DNA of 64,000 nucleotides, from contig BPJO01000007.1 of NCBI GenBank assembly GCA_026004655.1, positions 62,001 to 126,000 of the forward strand. Direction: 5' to 3'. A program made the position numbers and the translations under genes. Below are positions 9,489-18,907 of this stretch, one piece after another; within the stretch, counting starts at the first letter, position 1, and the number at the start of each line of letters is the position of its first letter. Below the pieces are notes generated by a model. The model had not been told where the DNA came from and did not search any database. It saw only the letters and a list, made by a program, of their open reading frames with translations. This DNA is from Phycisphaerae bacterium (lineage in GTDB: Bacteria > Planctomycetota > Phycisphaerae > Tepidisphaerales > Tepidisphaeraceae).

Positions 9489-9983
9489 GTGAAGATCGGA
9501 ATCCTTTCGGATACACATGGTCAATTTGAAATCACCCGAACTGCGGTAAAACTTCTGACGGATGCCGGGGCGGAGTATTTGATCCACTGTGGAGACGTCG
9601 GTGGTACCGACATTCTGGATCTACTTGCGGGTATTCCTTCTGCGTTCGTTTTTGGAAACTGCGATTACGATCAAGATGTTCTCAAAAATTATGCTTCTCA
9701 TTTGGGCATCGAGTGCCTGGAAATTTGGGGAATATTAAACCTTTCGGGCAAGCGAGTTGCAGTTACTCATGGTGATGATACACAATTGATCTCACGAATA
9801 ATGAGGCTGACTGATCCTGTGAACTATCTGTTGACCGGTCACACGCATGTTCGATATGACAATCGGTCCGGACCGATACGTTGTATCAACCCCGGTGCCC
9901 TTTACCGAAGCCGTCTGAAATCCGTTGCCTTACTTGATTTGATGCAGGATGAGCTTCAATTTTATCAGATCGGTGTTCACTGA
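9489..9983 (+). CDS. YfcE/MJ0936-type metallophosphodiesterase
   Basis: A 164-residue calcineurin-like phosphoesterase of the YfcE class, which hydrolyses phosphodiesters at a two-metal centre. All metal-binding motifs are present: SDTHG (D8, H10), HCGDVGG (D36), GNCD (N57), THGDD (H94) and GHTH (H118, H120). The length is usual for the family. The start is GTG at 9489; the reading MKIGILSDTH beginning there matches the family N-terminus exactly. The physiological substrate is not known for most members. The gene stands alone between a membrane protein and a convergent amylase. Confidence 0.9.
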   Translation: MKIGILSDTHGQFEITRTAVKLLTDAGAEYLIHCGDVGGTDILDLLAGIPSAFVFGNCDYDQDVLKNYASHLGIECLEIWGILNLSGKRVAVTHGDDTQLISRIMRLTDPVNYLLTGHTHVRYDNRSGPIRCINPGALYRSRLKSVALLDLMQDELQFYQIGVH

Positions 9984-10037
9984 ACCGGGCCTAGATCGTC
10001 AAGTGAGTATTGAAAATCAAAACCGGCTATCCGCGGT

Positions 10038-11492
10038 CTAGCTTTGCACCCAGACGCTCACTTTTCCACCCCGACAGTAAAACTCGGCCTGACCCTCGTT
10101 GTCTGTCTGGATCGGGTCTTTGCAGGTGTCCGTGATGTCGGTGAATTTCGCGTTTTTGACAGGAGTCTGGATTCGCTTTCTGCCGTCGTCCCCGTTTGAC
10201 AGAATCACGACCATACAACCGGGGTGTTCGGTGTTTCCAGTTCGTACCCACGCGACGCAGTTGGGATGATCGAAGTAATCATGTTGGTCTCCCCAGTTAT
10301 AAGCGCGGCGGGCTTTAAGCAGGACGTTGATCAGATCGCGATGACCAGCATGGGTATGCTGGGGAGACTGATATCCGTAATAATCGGCATGAAAGACCAG
10401 AGGATACCCTTCTTTCCGAAGAAGTGTAATCGCATACGCCAGCGGCTGAAACCAGTCTGCAACATAAGAATGATCGTCTTCTCGTGGCTGACTGTCGTGC
10501 GAATTGACGAACGTCACTGCCATTTCGGGATCAGTGGTAACCAGAGTGTTTTCAAACAGCTTCGTCAAATCAAATTCTTTGCCCTTTTTGGAAGCCTCCA
10601 CAAACTTATGTTGAAGGGGAAAATCAAAGATTTTAATCGTTCGCTCGGTTTGATGCAGGTAACTTTTCAGCTCATCCAAATTACTCGTAGCGTATTCAGC
10701 AATGCTCAACAATTCTCTTTCTTTAAAATGTTCCCGCAGATAACGCACGTAGTCTTTCATCCAGCTTGCCGACATGTGCTTGGCAGCATCAAACCGAAAA
10801 CCGTCCACGTTGGTTTGTTCAACGAACCATTTACCCCACTCTTTAAGTTCTTTATCGACATCAGGATGGTGTAAATCGACATCCGCGCCCAAGAGATAAT
10901 CATAATTTCCGTGTTCGAGTCCAACATCATCAGCAAACTGTTTGTTGGCCAGACGATATAATTTCCCGTTTTCATTCCCTTCTTTTTTGTAGTCGACGGT
11001 TGTGAAATGCTCATGAGTCCATACAAACTGGGAATATTTTCCCTGACGGGCAGGATAAGTGAATCGGGTATAAACTTCTGCATGGTGTTTTGAGTCCGGA
11101 AGATCTTTACTCCGGTCTTCATCACTGACTTCGACGACTTCCACAATTTCTGTTGCATCAGCCCCGCAGCGATGATTAAGAACCACGTCCGCATAGACCT
11201 GCATTCCCGCGTCCTGAATCGCTTTAACCGCATCGATCAGTTCCTGCTTGGTTCCCCAGCGGGTTCGGACGCTTCCCTTTTGGTCGAACTCGCCTAGGTC
11301 ATACAGGTCATAGATCGCATACCCGCTATCGGTTTTCCCGTGTGCTCCTTTACAGGCCGGCGGAAGCCAGATGGCTGTGATCCCATTTTCCCGCAGTATG
11401 TGGGCGTCTTTAGCGACATCTCGCCACAAAGTACCGTCTTCGTTGTAATACCAGTGAAAATATTGAAATAAGACACCATTTTGAATCGACAC
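10038..11492 (-). CDS. Alpha-amylase, GH13 family, cytoplasmic type
   Basis: A 484-residue alpha-amylase that hydrolyses alpha-1,4-glucan. The GH13 conserved regions are in order: ADVVLNH (101-107), DGFRFDAAKH with nucleophile D235, IAEY with acid/base E266, and NSHDSQ with D333. The opening NGVLFQYFHWYYNEDGTLW is typical of the liquefying GH13_5 amylases of firmicutes. There is no signal peptide, so it probably acts in the cytoplasm on stored glycogen or imported dextrins. A small C-terminal beta domain ends in VSVWVQS. It may be acquired laterally, but I cannot test that. It is separated by about 100 bp from the sugar-acid cluster and may be transcribed alone. Confidence 0.92.
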   Translation of the reverse strand: MSIQNGVLFQYFHWYYNEDGTLWRDVAKDAHILRENGITAIWLPPACKGAHGKTDSGYAIYDLYDLGEFDQKGSVRTRWGTKQELIDAVKAIQDAGMQVYADVVLNHRCGADATEIVEVVEVSDEDRSKDLPDSKHHAEVYTRFTYPARQGKYSQFVWTHEHFTTVDYKKEGNENGKLYRLANKQFADDVGLEHGNYDYLLGADVDLHHPDVDKELKEWGKWFVEQTNVDGFRFDAAKHMSASWMKDYVRYLREHFKERELLSIAEYATSNLDELKSYLHQTERTIKIFDFPLQHKFVEASKKGKEFDLTKLFENTLVTTDPEMAVTFVNSHDSQPREDDHSYVADWFQPLAYAITLLRKEGYPLVFHADYYGYQSPQHTHAGHRDLINVLLKARRAYNWGDQHDYFDHPNCVAWVRTGNTEHPGCMVVILSNGDDGRKRIQTPVKNAKFTDITDTCKDPIQTDNEGQAEFYCRGGKVSVWVQS

Positions 11493-11590
11493 AATGATTC
11501 CTTTCTTGTCTTATAGTGTAGGCAGGATGAAAACCGGTCGACCTTAATTCGGATTCATGGGTATTTCATTTCGAATTCTGGACGGATCAT

Positions 11591-12352
11591 TTAGAAACCA
11601 ACGCTCGCGCCCCCATCAACGGCCAGAGTAATTCCGGTGACGTATCGGGCAGCCGGAGAACACAAATAAACCGCTGCGTGACCGATATCATCGGGTTGTC
11701 CGAATCGTTTCATTGAAATACGAGCCAGGATGCGGTTTTTTCGATCCGGGTCCGCCTCCAGTGCTTTGTGGAGCATGTCACTTTCGATCCATCCCGGTGC
11801 GATTGCATTCACCCGCACACCATGCTGCGAGACTTCGGTAGACAAAGAACGCACTATTCCCATCAACGCGCTTTTGGCTGCGGAATAGGCGATGACCAGA
11901 GGCATGCCAAAAAAGCTTGTCATCGAAGCCGTAAAAAGGATGTTTCCGTGACGACGTTCGATCATGCCGGGTAAAACCGCTCGAGACAGTGCGTGGGCCG
12001 CAATCACATGCGTTTGTATGACCGACTGAAACTCTTCGGGTGTGGTTTCGACAGCAGCTTTCTTCAGGTGTATGCCAGCATTGTTGACCAGAATAGAAAT
12101 CGGCGACCCGGCTAATACTGTAGCAGAATCAATGATTTCAGAAGCCCGCTTCAGATCCGTGATATCGACCGGAAGATAATGGGCCGATGAACCAATGGAT
12201 TCAGCCGCGGATCGGAGTTCGGATTCTCTACGCCCGACTAGAACCACTTTGGCCCCGGCTTCGGACAGACATCGGGCTATACCCAAGCCGATACCCGTAC
12301 CCCCTCCGGTAATCAAGGCCGTTTCGCTTTTTAACGAAAAGACATTTTGCAT
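11591..12352 (-). CDS. SDR-family NAD(P)-dependent oxidoreductase
   Basis: A 253-residue classical short-chain dehydrogenase/reductase. It has the nucleotide-binding motif TGGGTGIG (15-22), NNAG (90-93), and the catalytic Ser143, Tyr156 and Lys160 (YSAAK). I chose the ATG at 12352 because GAGGAA lies about 7 nt upstream; longer in-frame starts run back to 12385 into the preceding gene. It is the last gene of a tightly packed minus-strand sugar-acid cluster, 10 bp after the dehydratase stop. It probably oxidises or reduces a sugar acid or its keto product, similar to gluconate 5-dehydrogenase. The exact substrate is inferred only from context. Confidence 0.9.
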   Translation of the reverse strand: MQNVFSLKSETALITGGGTGIGLGIARCLSEAGAKVVLVGRRESELRSAAESIGSSAHYLPVDITDLKRASEIIDSATVLAGSPISILVNNAGIHLKKAAVETTPEEFQSVIQTHVIAAHALSRAVLPGMIERRHGNILFTASMTSFFGMPLVIAYSAAKSALMGIVRSLSTEVSQHGVRVNAIAPGWIESDMLHKALEADPDRKNRILARISMKRFGQPDDIGHAAVYLCSPAARYVTGITLAVDGGASVGF

Positions 12353-12362
12353 ATTCGATTCC

Positions 12363-13601
12363 TCAGGCATGACATCCTGATTCAAGGGGTGGCGTGTTTT
12401 GATGTTTATAAGGAATGAAATACTCCCGATGTCCTAAAAATTCCGGTTTGCTTGGATGTCCGGATGCAACGGACATAACCATCTGTTTGAGTTCGCTTGC
12501 TGCCTGTACAAGTGTGATTTCACCTGTTAAAACTCTTCCCGCATCGAAATCCATATCTTCAATCATGCGTTGATATGTTCGTGTGTTGCCTGTCACTTTG
12601 ATTAACGGTGCAACAGGTGAACCAATAACACTACCTCGACCCGTCACAAACAATACGATCTGGGCACCAGCACTTATTAAGTCCATGATACCTTCGGTAT
12701 CATTCGGATTGGTGTATCCAAAAAGCATAAAATGCTCGTCTGGAACACTGTCCATTAACCAAAGTCCGGGTGAAGGGGGAGTTTGACTGACACGAATAAC
12801 CCCTTGAATCGGTTTTGAACCGCTCTTGGCAAAGGCTCCCATGCTTTTTTCCTCAATGGTAGTCAGTCCGCCGGCGAAGTTCCCCGGAGAAGTGCTCCAT
12901 TGACGTACCTGTTGACAATACCGTACCGCTTTTTCATAGGTTTCATCGAGCTGAAGACGAACCGCGTCTGAAGCAGCCCGTGAAAGAAGGACGCTTTTTA
13001 AACCGATCATCTCGACAATTTCCTCGAAAATGGCCGTCCCCCCGGCCTCGACGAGTTGGTCAAAAAAAGCACCCACAACCGGATTTCCTGCCAATCCCGA
13101 AGTTCCGTCAGAACCACCACATTCACAGCCCACAACCAGGTCGGCCAGGGTCATATCGACGCGGGGGACATTCTGAATCTGCGCTCGGAAGTTGTTGATG
13201 AGTTGTTTTCCAGTGACGATTCCTGGGCGGGTTCCACCGACGTCCTGAATCCGAAACCATTCTGCGGGTCGTCCGGATTCCCGTGCCCGCTGGGCGATCA
13301 GGTCTGGACGGGTGTATTCACAACCTAATCCCACGACCAGCACTGCTCCCACATTGGGATGCCTGGCAAGCGCTAGCATCAATCTTACCGCGTATTGATT
13401 ATCATAACATCCCGGAAACCCGATGACGTGAACGTCCGATTCTCCGCGAGCAATCTCGTGAGCAACATGCGATGCACATTCCACCGTATAGATTACCAGA
13501 ATCACATTGCGGATCCCTTTGCGTCCGTCATGACGCAAATAACCGGTCCAAGATGGATTAGCTAAATCACTCATATCGCGTATCGGTTGTTGACCCGTCA
13601 T
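12363..13601 (-). CDS. UxaA-family sugar-acid dehydratase, large (C-terminal) subunit
   Basis: This is the catalytic part of an altronate/galactarate dehydratase-type enzyme, 412 residues. These enzymes dehydrate aldonic or aldaric acids to 2-keto-3-deoxy acids with a bound metal. Family features are [13 protein letters not shown] near the N-terminus, [10 protein letters not shown], and [19 protein letters not shown] in the centre, with cysteines suited to metal binding. The SAF subunit is encoded as a separate gene just upstream and overlaps by up to 35 bp. A second possible start is the ATG at 13574, and the sequence does not decide between them. It is the fourth gene of the cluster. Confidence 0.87.
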   Translation of the reverse strand: MTGQQPIRDMSDLANPSWTGYLRHDGRKGIRNVILVIYTVECASHVAHEIARGESDVHVIGFPGCYDNQYAVRLMLALARHPNVGAVLVVGLGCEYTRPDLIAQRARESGRPAEWFRIQDVGGTRPGIVTGKQLINNFRAQIQNVPRVDMTLADLVVGCECGGSDGTSGLAGNPVVGAFFDQLVEAGGTAIFEEIVEMIGLKSVLLSRAASDAVRLQLDETYEKAVRYCQQVRQWSTSPGNFAGGLTTIEEKSMGAFAKSGSKPIQGVIRVSQTPPSPGLWLMDSVPDEHFMLFGYTNPNDTEGIMDLISAGAQIVLFVTGRGSVIGSPVAPLIKVTGNTRTYQRMIEDMDFDAGRVLTGEITLVQAASELKQMVMSVASGHPSKPEFLGHREYFIPYKHQNTPPLESGCHA

Positions 13602-13902
13602 GAATGTTCAGAGTTTGTGACCGTTCATCAAACTGACTACGGCAGTTGTGCAGATGGACCCATTGACCCGGTTCGATCTGAACCGATGCCCTTCCGATGA
13701 TAACACCGAACTTGATTACAGGGTTTTCGATTGTGATGGATTGCAGAGCGATTTTATGCCCGTGAGGGATAGGTTCGACCGATCGGATCAAGTTTACTGA
13801 CAACCCACCCAGGATCTGCAGTTCGGTGCCCGCAGGTACATCCTGTAGCACAGTGGCTACATTATCAGCAGGATGGATTTTGAAACAGACTGGTCGTTTC
13901 AT
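13567..13902 (-). CDS. UxaA-family dehydratase, SAF-domain (N-terminal) subunit
   Basis: A 111-residue SAF-domain protein that supplies the small N-terminal half of altronate/galactarate-type dehydratases. The opening [20 protein letters not shown] and the later [11 protein letters not shown] are characteristic. The start at 13902 is chosen because its ATG forms an ATGA overlap with the stop of the enolase-superfamily gene, which indicates translational coupling. A longer reading back to 13932 adds an unconserved stretch. The gene overlaps the large subunit downstream. The two subunits are expected to assemble into one enzyme. Confidence 0.85.
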   Translation of the reverse strand: MKRPVCFKIHPADNVATVLQDVPAGTELQILGGLSVNLIRSVEPIPHGHKIALQSITIENPVIKFGVIIGRASVQIEPGQWVHLHNCRSQFDERSQTLNIHDGSTTDTRYE

Positions 13903-15026
13903 TGCAGAGAACTGATTTTGTGTTCGACGCAAGTCTGATCAATCAGATCCCAGTCCAATTCTACACCAATGCCAGGCTTTTGAGGGACGCGGGCGATTCC
14001 GTCGAAGATCGGGTAGGGATCTTTCATGGGAAAGCGGAACGGTTCCTCCGGGACAAGCAGTTCAAAATAGTCACAATTCCGGATGGAGCAACTGACGTGG
14101 AGGTTGGCCATATCCATAAAACCCATTGTTGTACAATGGATTTCGCAACGTAGGCCATGCGCTTCGGCCAGATGGGCAATTTTGAGGGTTCCGGTGATGC
14201 CAGCTTTCCAGGAAACGTCTGCCCGAACGATATCGGCTGCTTGAAAGGCGATTGCTTGAGCGACTCCCCAAGGTCCGCCACGGGTGGTTTCCGTTGCGGC
14301 GATGGGAATATCAAGCGTTTGACACAATTTGGCGTATTTTGAAAGTTCAAAGTCACGAAATGGTTCCTCGAACCAATGATAATTCAGTTTTTCCAAATCG
14401 CGTCCGACACGGATGGCTTCTTCCAGCGTGTAGTCGGAAACCGGATCGGTCATCAACACATAATCCGTTCCGGCAGCTTCTCGCAAAGCCTGGTGAACTT
14501 TCATGTCCGTCGGCCACGGTCCCGGGGGATGGGCTTTGTAGGCCGGAAAACCTTTCGAACGGTATTTTAGCATTTCCTGGACGTAAGCTTGGGGGTTTGG
14601 CATGAACAGACTGCTAGCATAAACCGGTAACGAGTCTCGACACTCTCCAATAAACTGGTAAAGAGGAAGCCCAGCCGCCTGCGAGGCAATATCCCACATC
14701 GCGACATCGACCGGACCCGGCAGATAGACCGGGAAAAATGTCAGATGCCGGTCAATGGTCCATAATTCGTGCCAGATCGATTCCCGTTCTGTCACTCGTC
14801 GTCCTAAAACCACCGGCGCGATGATTTCATGAAGATAGTTTTGTGTTATTGACCCGGACCTCGCCGCTAATGAAGTAGCATGTCCTGTCAGTCCTTGATC
14901 GGTCGTAAGTCTTAGAACAACCACATCCCAGTTCAAAGGACTGCGACCGGTCCGGGCTTGGTCGAAGAGGGCTTCGTGACGTTTGCAGTGCCAAGTTTCA
15001 AAGCGGTTGATCACCATGTTTTTCAT
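13899..15026 (-). CDS. Enolase-superfamily dehydratase (mandelate racemase/muconate lactonizing type)
   Basis: A 375-residue enzyme of the mandelate racemase branch of the enolase superfamily. These abstract the proton next to a carboxylate, mostly to dehydrate sugar acids. Probable functional residues are the Lys in FPAYKAHPPG, metal ligands in LMTDPVSDYT (Asp), WFEEPF (Glu) and AATETTRGG (Glu), and a late His in CEIHCTTMGF. A second ATG at 15017 is an alternative start. The stop overlaps the ATG of the SAF subunit. The combination with a UxaA-type dehydratase and an SDR points to sugar-acid catabolism, but the sugar cannot be named. Confidence 0.88.
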   Translation of the reverse strand: MKNMVINRFETWHCKRHEALFDQARTGRSPLNWDVVVLRLTTDQGLTGHATSLAARSGSITQNYLHEIIAPVVLGRRVTERESIWHELWTIDRHLTFFPVYLPGPVDVAMWDIASQAAGLPLYQFIGECRDSLPVYASSLFMPNPQAYVQEMLKYRSKGFPAYKAHPPGPWPTDMKVHQALREAAGTDYVLMTDPVSDYTLEEAIRVGRDLEKLNYHWFEEPFRDFELSKYAKLCQTLDIPIAATETTRGGPWGVAQAIAFQAADIVRADVSWKAGITGTLKIAHLAEAHGLRCEIHCTTMGFMDMANLHVSCSIRNCDYFELLVPEEPFRFPMKDPYPIFDGIARVPQKPGIGVELDWDLIDQTCVEHKISSLQ

Positions 15027-15124
15027 CCGTCAGCATCGATGAAGGATTCCTAGTCAGAATTGCAAACCAATCAATGACGTAACAATACAATAAAACAGAA
15101 CAGAAATTGCGAACCATTTTGATC

Positions 15125-15796
15125 TCATAGAATCCCATATTTTCGAAATGCTTCCGTACTGCTCATGCCGTTTTCAATCTCTCTTCGTACCCTTTTTTCT
15201 CCACGAGCTTTTGCAAGTGCTAGTGAAACGGCTTGTTGTTCGACAGTCTTGGGGATGACGAGTACGCCGTCCAGGTCACCAAATATCAGATCGCCTGGTT
15301 CGACCTTCGCTTGTCCGATTTCGATCGGACATCGATAATCGACTACTTGGGTGCGAACACTGGAATCCTGGGCAAAACGACCTCGGCTGAAGACCGGCCA
15401 GTTTTGCTCCAGAACTTTTGGAGTATCCCGATGGAATCCATTAATAACGGCTCCGACAGCCCCTCTTTTCTTGGCAGTAGCTGTCAGGATTTCTCCCCAG
15501 TAGGCGCATCGCATCTCGCCTCCGGATGCTAAATAAACTTCACCGGGTTGTAGTTGGTCCAGGGCTTCGGTCAATTTACCGAAAGGGTGTTTCTGTGGGC
15601 CATAAACATCGATCATCAGGACCGGCATGGCCCGACCTACCACAGTCATTTGCTCTTTCATCGGTTGAATCGGCTGGGGCAAAAACTGATGCACATATCC
15701 CATCGAATCCAGAATGTCTCCTACCACCGGTGTATAAAGTTCCGACCTCACCAGCGCAAATAGTTCTTCGTCATTGTTCCATTCAACAGCAATCAT
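15125..15796 (-). CDS. RraA-family protein (4-hydroxy-4-methyl-2-oxoglutarate aldolase-like)
   Basis: A 223-residue RraA/MenG-fold protein. Family members with metal-binding residues act as aldolases or decarboxylases on 2-keto acids, while the E. coli namesake regulates RNase E. Seen here are [14 protein letters not shown] near the N-terminus, [23 protein letters not shown] and [15 protein letters not shown], the core active-site region of aldolase-type members. I start at 15796, because the longer reading (15916) adds sequence not typical of the family. It is the first gene of the sugar-acid cluster, 98 bp before the enolase-superfamily gene. A retro-aldol step on the keto-acid product is a reasonable inference. 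Confidence 0.82.
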   Translation of the reverse strand: MIAVEWNNDEELFALVRSELYTPVVGDILDSMGYVHQFLPQPIQPMKEQMTVVGRAMPVLMIDVYGPQKHPFGKLTEALDQLQPGEVYLASGGEMRCAYWGEILTATAKKRGAVGAVINGFHRDTPKVLEQNWPVFSRGRFAQDSSVRTQVVDYRCPIEIGQAKVEPGDLIFGDLDGVLVIPKTVEQQAVSLALAKARGEKRVRREIENGMSSTEAFRKYGIL

Positions 15797-15916
15797 AGTG
15801 TCTTGAATTGTGTAACCGGATTTGTGTCTTGAACAGACGATCAAATCCTCATAAACGACTAAACTTTTGGATAAACGGGTTGTTCCCGAAAGAATCAGGT
15901 GTGAGGACTTGCCCAA

Positions 15917-17389
15917 TCAGGCCGCTTCAAGGAGCAGACCGGTTCGTCCCGACCATTGGAGTTTACGATAGGCTTGTATACGGACACTCGATCGTTCCAT
16001 CAAGGGTTGAAGCACGGCTCCGGACGCATCGGCATGATCAACCAAGAGGTTTAAACGGGGGGTATGCTGGTTATCAATCACGAACTGCGGTAATGCCATT
16101 GCAATTAATTGCCGATTTTCATTCATCCAGTGATAGGCTTGGGCAATTTTTCGCAAGTTTGTCAATCCCGGATAGGCCCAGGCGACCAAAGTCAGACAAT
16201 GATCCCTGGACACTGTGAGCGTCGCTTCGGAAAGATGAGGCGGTTTGATCGGAGACTCAATCAACTGATTTTCCTGTCGAATGATCGCGGAAAGAATAGC
16301 AGCAATCGATCCGTTGCAGGTCGAAAGGTCAATGATTTCGTGTATGGTCTGCGAAGTCGGTTCCGACGCAGGAGATGGCGATGCGGGTATCCCGGGTGGC
16401 GGCATAATTTTCATGGAAACTCTGGAATGATCATCCGCCTGAGGGAGAGAACCCGGTCGATCCGCAGGCGGGTGAGAAGCGTTCTCAACCAGGTCGGACA
16501 GAACTTTCCATTGAGAAGCCGATGCCAGCTGCGATTTGCTGTAGGCAGCGGTGGCAGACCAGACGAGATGTTCAACCAGGTGTTCTGCGGGCTCAATCGC
16601 CCCCCACAACGAGGATTGGAGGTGCAGAAACTGGTTACAAACACCCGCCAGTTTCTTGAAAGCTTTTTCTAGTTCCTGAGAATCCACCGCCCCGTAGATG
16701 GCTATTGAGAGAGATGGATTAGTGTGTTCGACCATTCCCTTGATGGTTCGGTAACTGGCTACGACGGTGTCATGATCCACGCCGCTGATCAGGGTCCAGT
16801 CGCGGATTTGTCGAATTAGTCGGATCGAATCTTCGTGGCGTGGATCAGGCAACACGATCATCCAACCGTCCACGTCGCGGTCCAGTTCAACAAGTACTTC
16901 CCGCAGCTTCTGAGGATCTAGCACATCTTGGGGAATATCCGGGCTGGGTTCGGGGGCATGGGGATGATATTCGACGCAAGATACCTGCACTTGGGCTGCG
17001 TCGGCGTAGATCAATCCGACACGTTTGCCGCCGGTTGTGAACATACCGGCAAAATCACGGACCCGCTCGGACATCAATTCGCCAAGATGATGGGCAATCA
17101 CCAGACGAACAGGTTTGAAAGCGCTGGTTCGTGGGGTCTGATCCGGACAAGCGTTCTTCTTTGAACCATCGGTGGTATTCCGTGGGTCGACTGACATCGA
17201 TTCGGCAAACTCTTCAGGAGTAAGATCGATCGAGACATCGGGTTTGAAACTGCCCGGGGGATGTCGAACCGGTCGAGGGGCGTTTCCGGTGGTTTTGGCG
17301 CGTACATCACTCAGGAATAAATGAGAAATTTCCGAGAGACGACGGTGGGAGCTGGCGTTTTCCATATTCCGATTCCGATTCCCGACCAC
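15917..17389 (-). CDS. MinD/ParA-like protein lacking a P-loop, partner of the ParA-glycogen-binding gene
   Basis: A 490-residue protein I cannot name. Its middle (about 110-270) reads like a MinD/FlhG ATPase. It has a strand then DGWMIVLPDPRHEDSIRLIR, where the Walker-B/switch region of MinD would be, and VVASYRTIKGMVEHTNP, which resembles the post-switch part of FlhG. No GKGGxGKT P-loop is present, so it should not hydrolyse ATP conventionally. A proline-rich linker (about 325-350) separates a C-terminal domain of unknown fold. The start is GTG with AAAGG upstream; an ATG at 17365 is possible. It lies 25 bp after the ParA-fusion gene, so the two are probably co-expressed and may act together. 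Confidence 0.65.
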   Translation of the reverse strand: MVGNRNRNMENASSHRRLSEISHLFLSDVRAKTTGNAPRPVRHPPGSFKPDVSIDLTPEEFAESMSVDPRNTTDGSKKNACPDQTPRTSAFKPVRLVIAHHLGELMSERVRDFAGMFTTGGKRVGLIYADAAQVQVSCVEYHPHAPEPSPDIPQDVLDPQKLREVLVELDRDVDGWMIVLPDPRHEDSIRLIRQIRDWTLISGVDHDTVVASYRTIKGMVEHTNPSLSIAIYGAVDSQELEKAFKKLAGVCNQFLHLQSSLWGAIEPAEHLVEHLVWSATAAYSKSQLASASQWKVLSDLVENASHPPADRPGSLPQADDHSRVSMKIMPPPGIPASPSPASEPTSQTIHEIIDLSTCNGSIAAILSAIIRQENQLIESPIKPPHLSEATLTVSRDHCLTLVAWAYPGLTNLRKIAQAYHWMNENRQLIAMALPQFVIDNQHTPRLNLLVDHADASGAVLQPLMERSSVRIQAYRKLQWSGRTGLLLEAA

Positions 17390-17414
17390 CGGGCAACCTT
17401 TTATTCATCGTCAT

Positions 17415-18677
17415 TCAGGAGACTTCGACCACATTATTCAGTTCACCATATTCATTGGCTTCGACGTTGTTGTTGTTCGGATCCGTGACCCATTTCCCGT
17501 CCACAACGAACCGATAACGATATCGTCCCGGGGTTAGAGGCAACTTGGTGATCCATCGGTCCGGAGCCCCGTTTGTGATCAGAGGTGTGCTCATCGGAGT
17601 CCAGTTGTTGAAATCCCCGGCGATCAATACCCGTTTGGCATTATCAAACCGCGCGGCAAAGATCACATCGGTTCCCACTTGTTTTACTCCATAGAAGTCC
17701 TCGATCTTCTGTTCGGTACTGCGTTTGGTTTCGGAGGAGAAACCACCATTATTGGAGTTTGACGAAGCGTCGTTTGCAGCAATAGCAGAGAGGTTGGGAG
17801 CGGTATTTTTCCCGAACTGGAAGTTAGTCAACTGGGCAAGTTGTTTGGCACGTTGGACCAGTTCCATCGGTCGGGAAAGCTTTTCGTTGGCAACCGGCTC
17901 GACCTCGGCAGGCCGGTGACCCATCAGTTCTCGCGCAAGATTAACAAAATCCTTGTATCCGCGAGAACCCGGATCATACTCGGTGATCGGCTGACCGAAG
18001 CTGGCTGCTTCCTTGAGCTTTGTGTTAAAGTTGACGGTACTTTCCATCAAGCAATGTTTGAACTTGGTTCGTAGTTCGGCGAGAACTTCCCGGGCCAGTT
18101 TGGTGCGTGTGTCATAAAGGGTTGGAAGGACTCGGATCAGAATTTCCTTGCCGCAACGTTCGCGCATTTCTTCCAGGGTTTCCATCATTTTGGTCAGTCC
18201 GTGGAGACTGAAAAAACCGGTTTCCACGGGGACCAGGACTTCGTCGCAGGCTTTGAGGGCGTTAAATGCCAGAAGCCCGACCGAAGGGGGGCAATCAATG
18301 ATGCACCAATGGTAGTTGTTTTTGACCTGCTCCAGGGCGATTCCGAGCCGGTCCTCGCGACCCGGACGTCCCGCGAATACCTGCTCAAAAGCTGCCAGCC
18401 GAATGTTGGAAGGGCACAGATCAAAATCCGTGGCAATCTGCCACACCACGTCATTGATCCGACAGGGCGTTCCGTCCTGAGTTTCAATCAGACAGTCGTA
18501 AATGGTCCGCTCGATCTGCTCGTCAGGAACCGCCAGACCCACAGCACAATGGCCTTGAGGGTCCATATCGACCAGCAGCGTCTTGTTCCCCAGACGCGCC
18601 AGACAAGCTGCTAGATTGATGGAAGTTGTGGTTTTTCCGCAACCACCTTTTTGATTGACGATCGCAATGGTTCGCAT
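17415..18677 (-). CDS. ParA-type ATPase fused to a glycogen-binding (AMPK-CBM/CBM48-like) domain
   Basis: A 420-residue fusion. Residues 1-260 are a ParA/Soj ATPase: deviant Walker A QKGGCGKTTT with the signature lysine, switch I LVDMDPQGH, and Walker B WCIIDCPPSVGLLAFNALKA. ParA proteins place DNA or large cargo by dynamic binding to the nucleoid. After a poorly conserved linker, residues about 332-420 form a beta-sandwich like the glycogen-binding domain of AMP kinase, with VLIAGDFNNWTPMSTPL and GRYRYRFVVDGKWVTDPNN. The start at 18677 is set by GGAAGG about 8 nt upstream. There is no parB or parS nearby. The cargo is unknown; a polysaccharide body is an inference. Confidence 0.88.
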   Translation of the reverse strand: MRTIAIVNQKGGCGKTTTSINLAACLARLGNKTLLVDMDPQGHCAVGLAVPDEQIERTIYDCLIETQDGTPCRINDVVWQIATDFDLCPSNIRLAAFEQVFAGRPGREDRLGIALEQVKNNYHWCIIDCPPSVGLLAFNALKACDEVLVPVETGFFSLHGLTKMMETLEEMRERCGKEILIRVLPTLYDTRTKLAREVLAELRTKFKHCLMESTVNFNTKLKEAASFGQPITEYDPGSRGYKDFVNLARELMGHRPAEVEPVANEKLSRPMELVQRAKQLAQLTNFQFGKNTAPNLSAIAANDASSNSNNGGFSSETKRSTEQKIEDFYGVKQVGTDVIFAARFDNAKRVLIAGDFNNWTPMSTPLITNGAPDRWITKLPLTPGRYRYRFVVDGKWVTDPNNNNVEANEYGELNNVVEVS

Positions 18678-18907
18678 GGGCAAACCTTCCTTGGATGCAC
18701 TGATCAACTTTCCGTGTCGATCAAGAATTGAACTTAACCTATTGCAACATCTAAATCTTCGACATAACGGAGCTGAAAACTTGATTTTTATAAGACACTA
18801 TGGATTCCCTCCGACAGATGTTTGAACGGGTCATGGGGTCGAAACCTGTCGGCGACAATCGCCGGAGGAGAGTTGTAAGAATTGTCCTGAAAAGAAGTTA
18901 TAAATGC

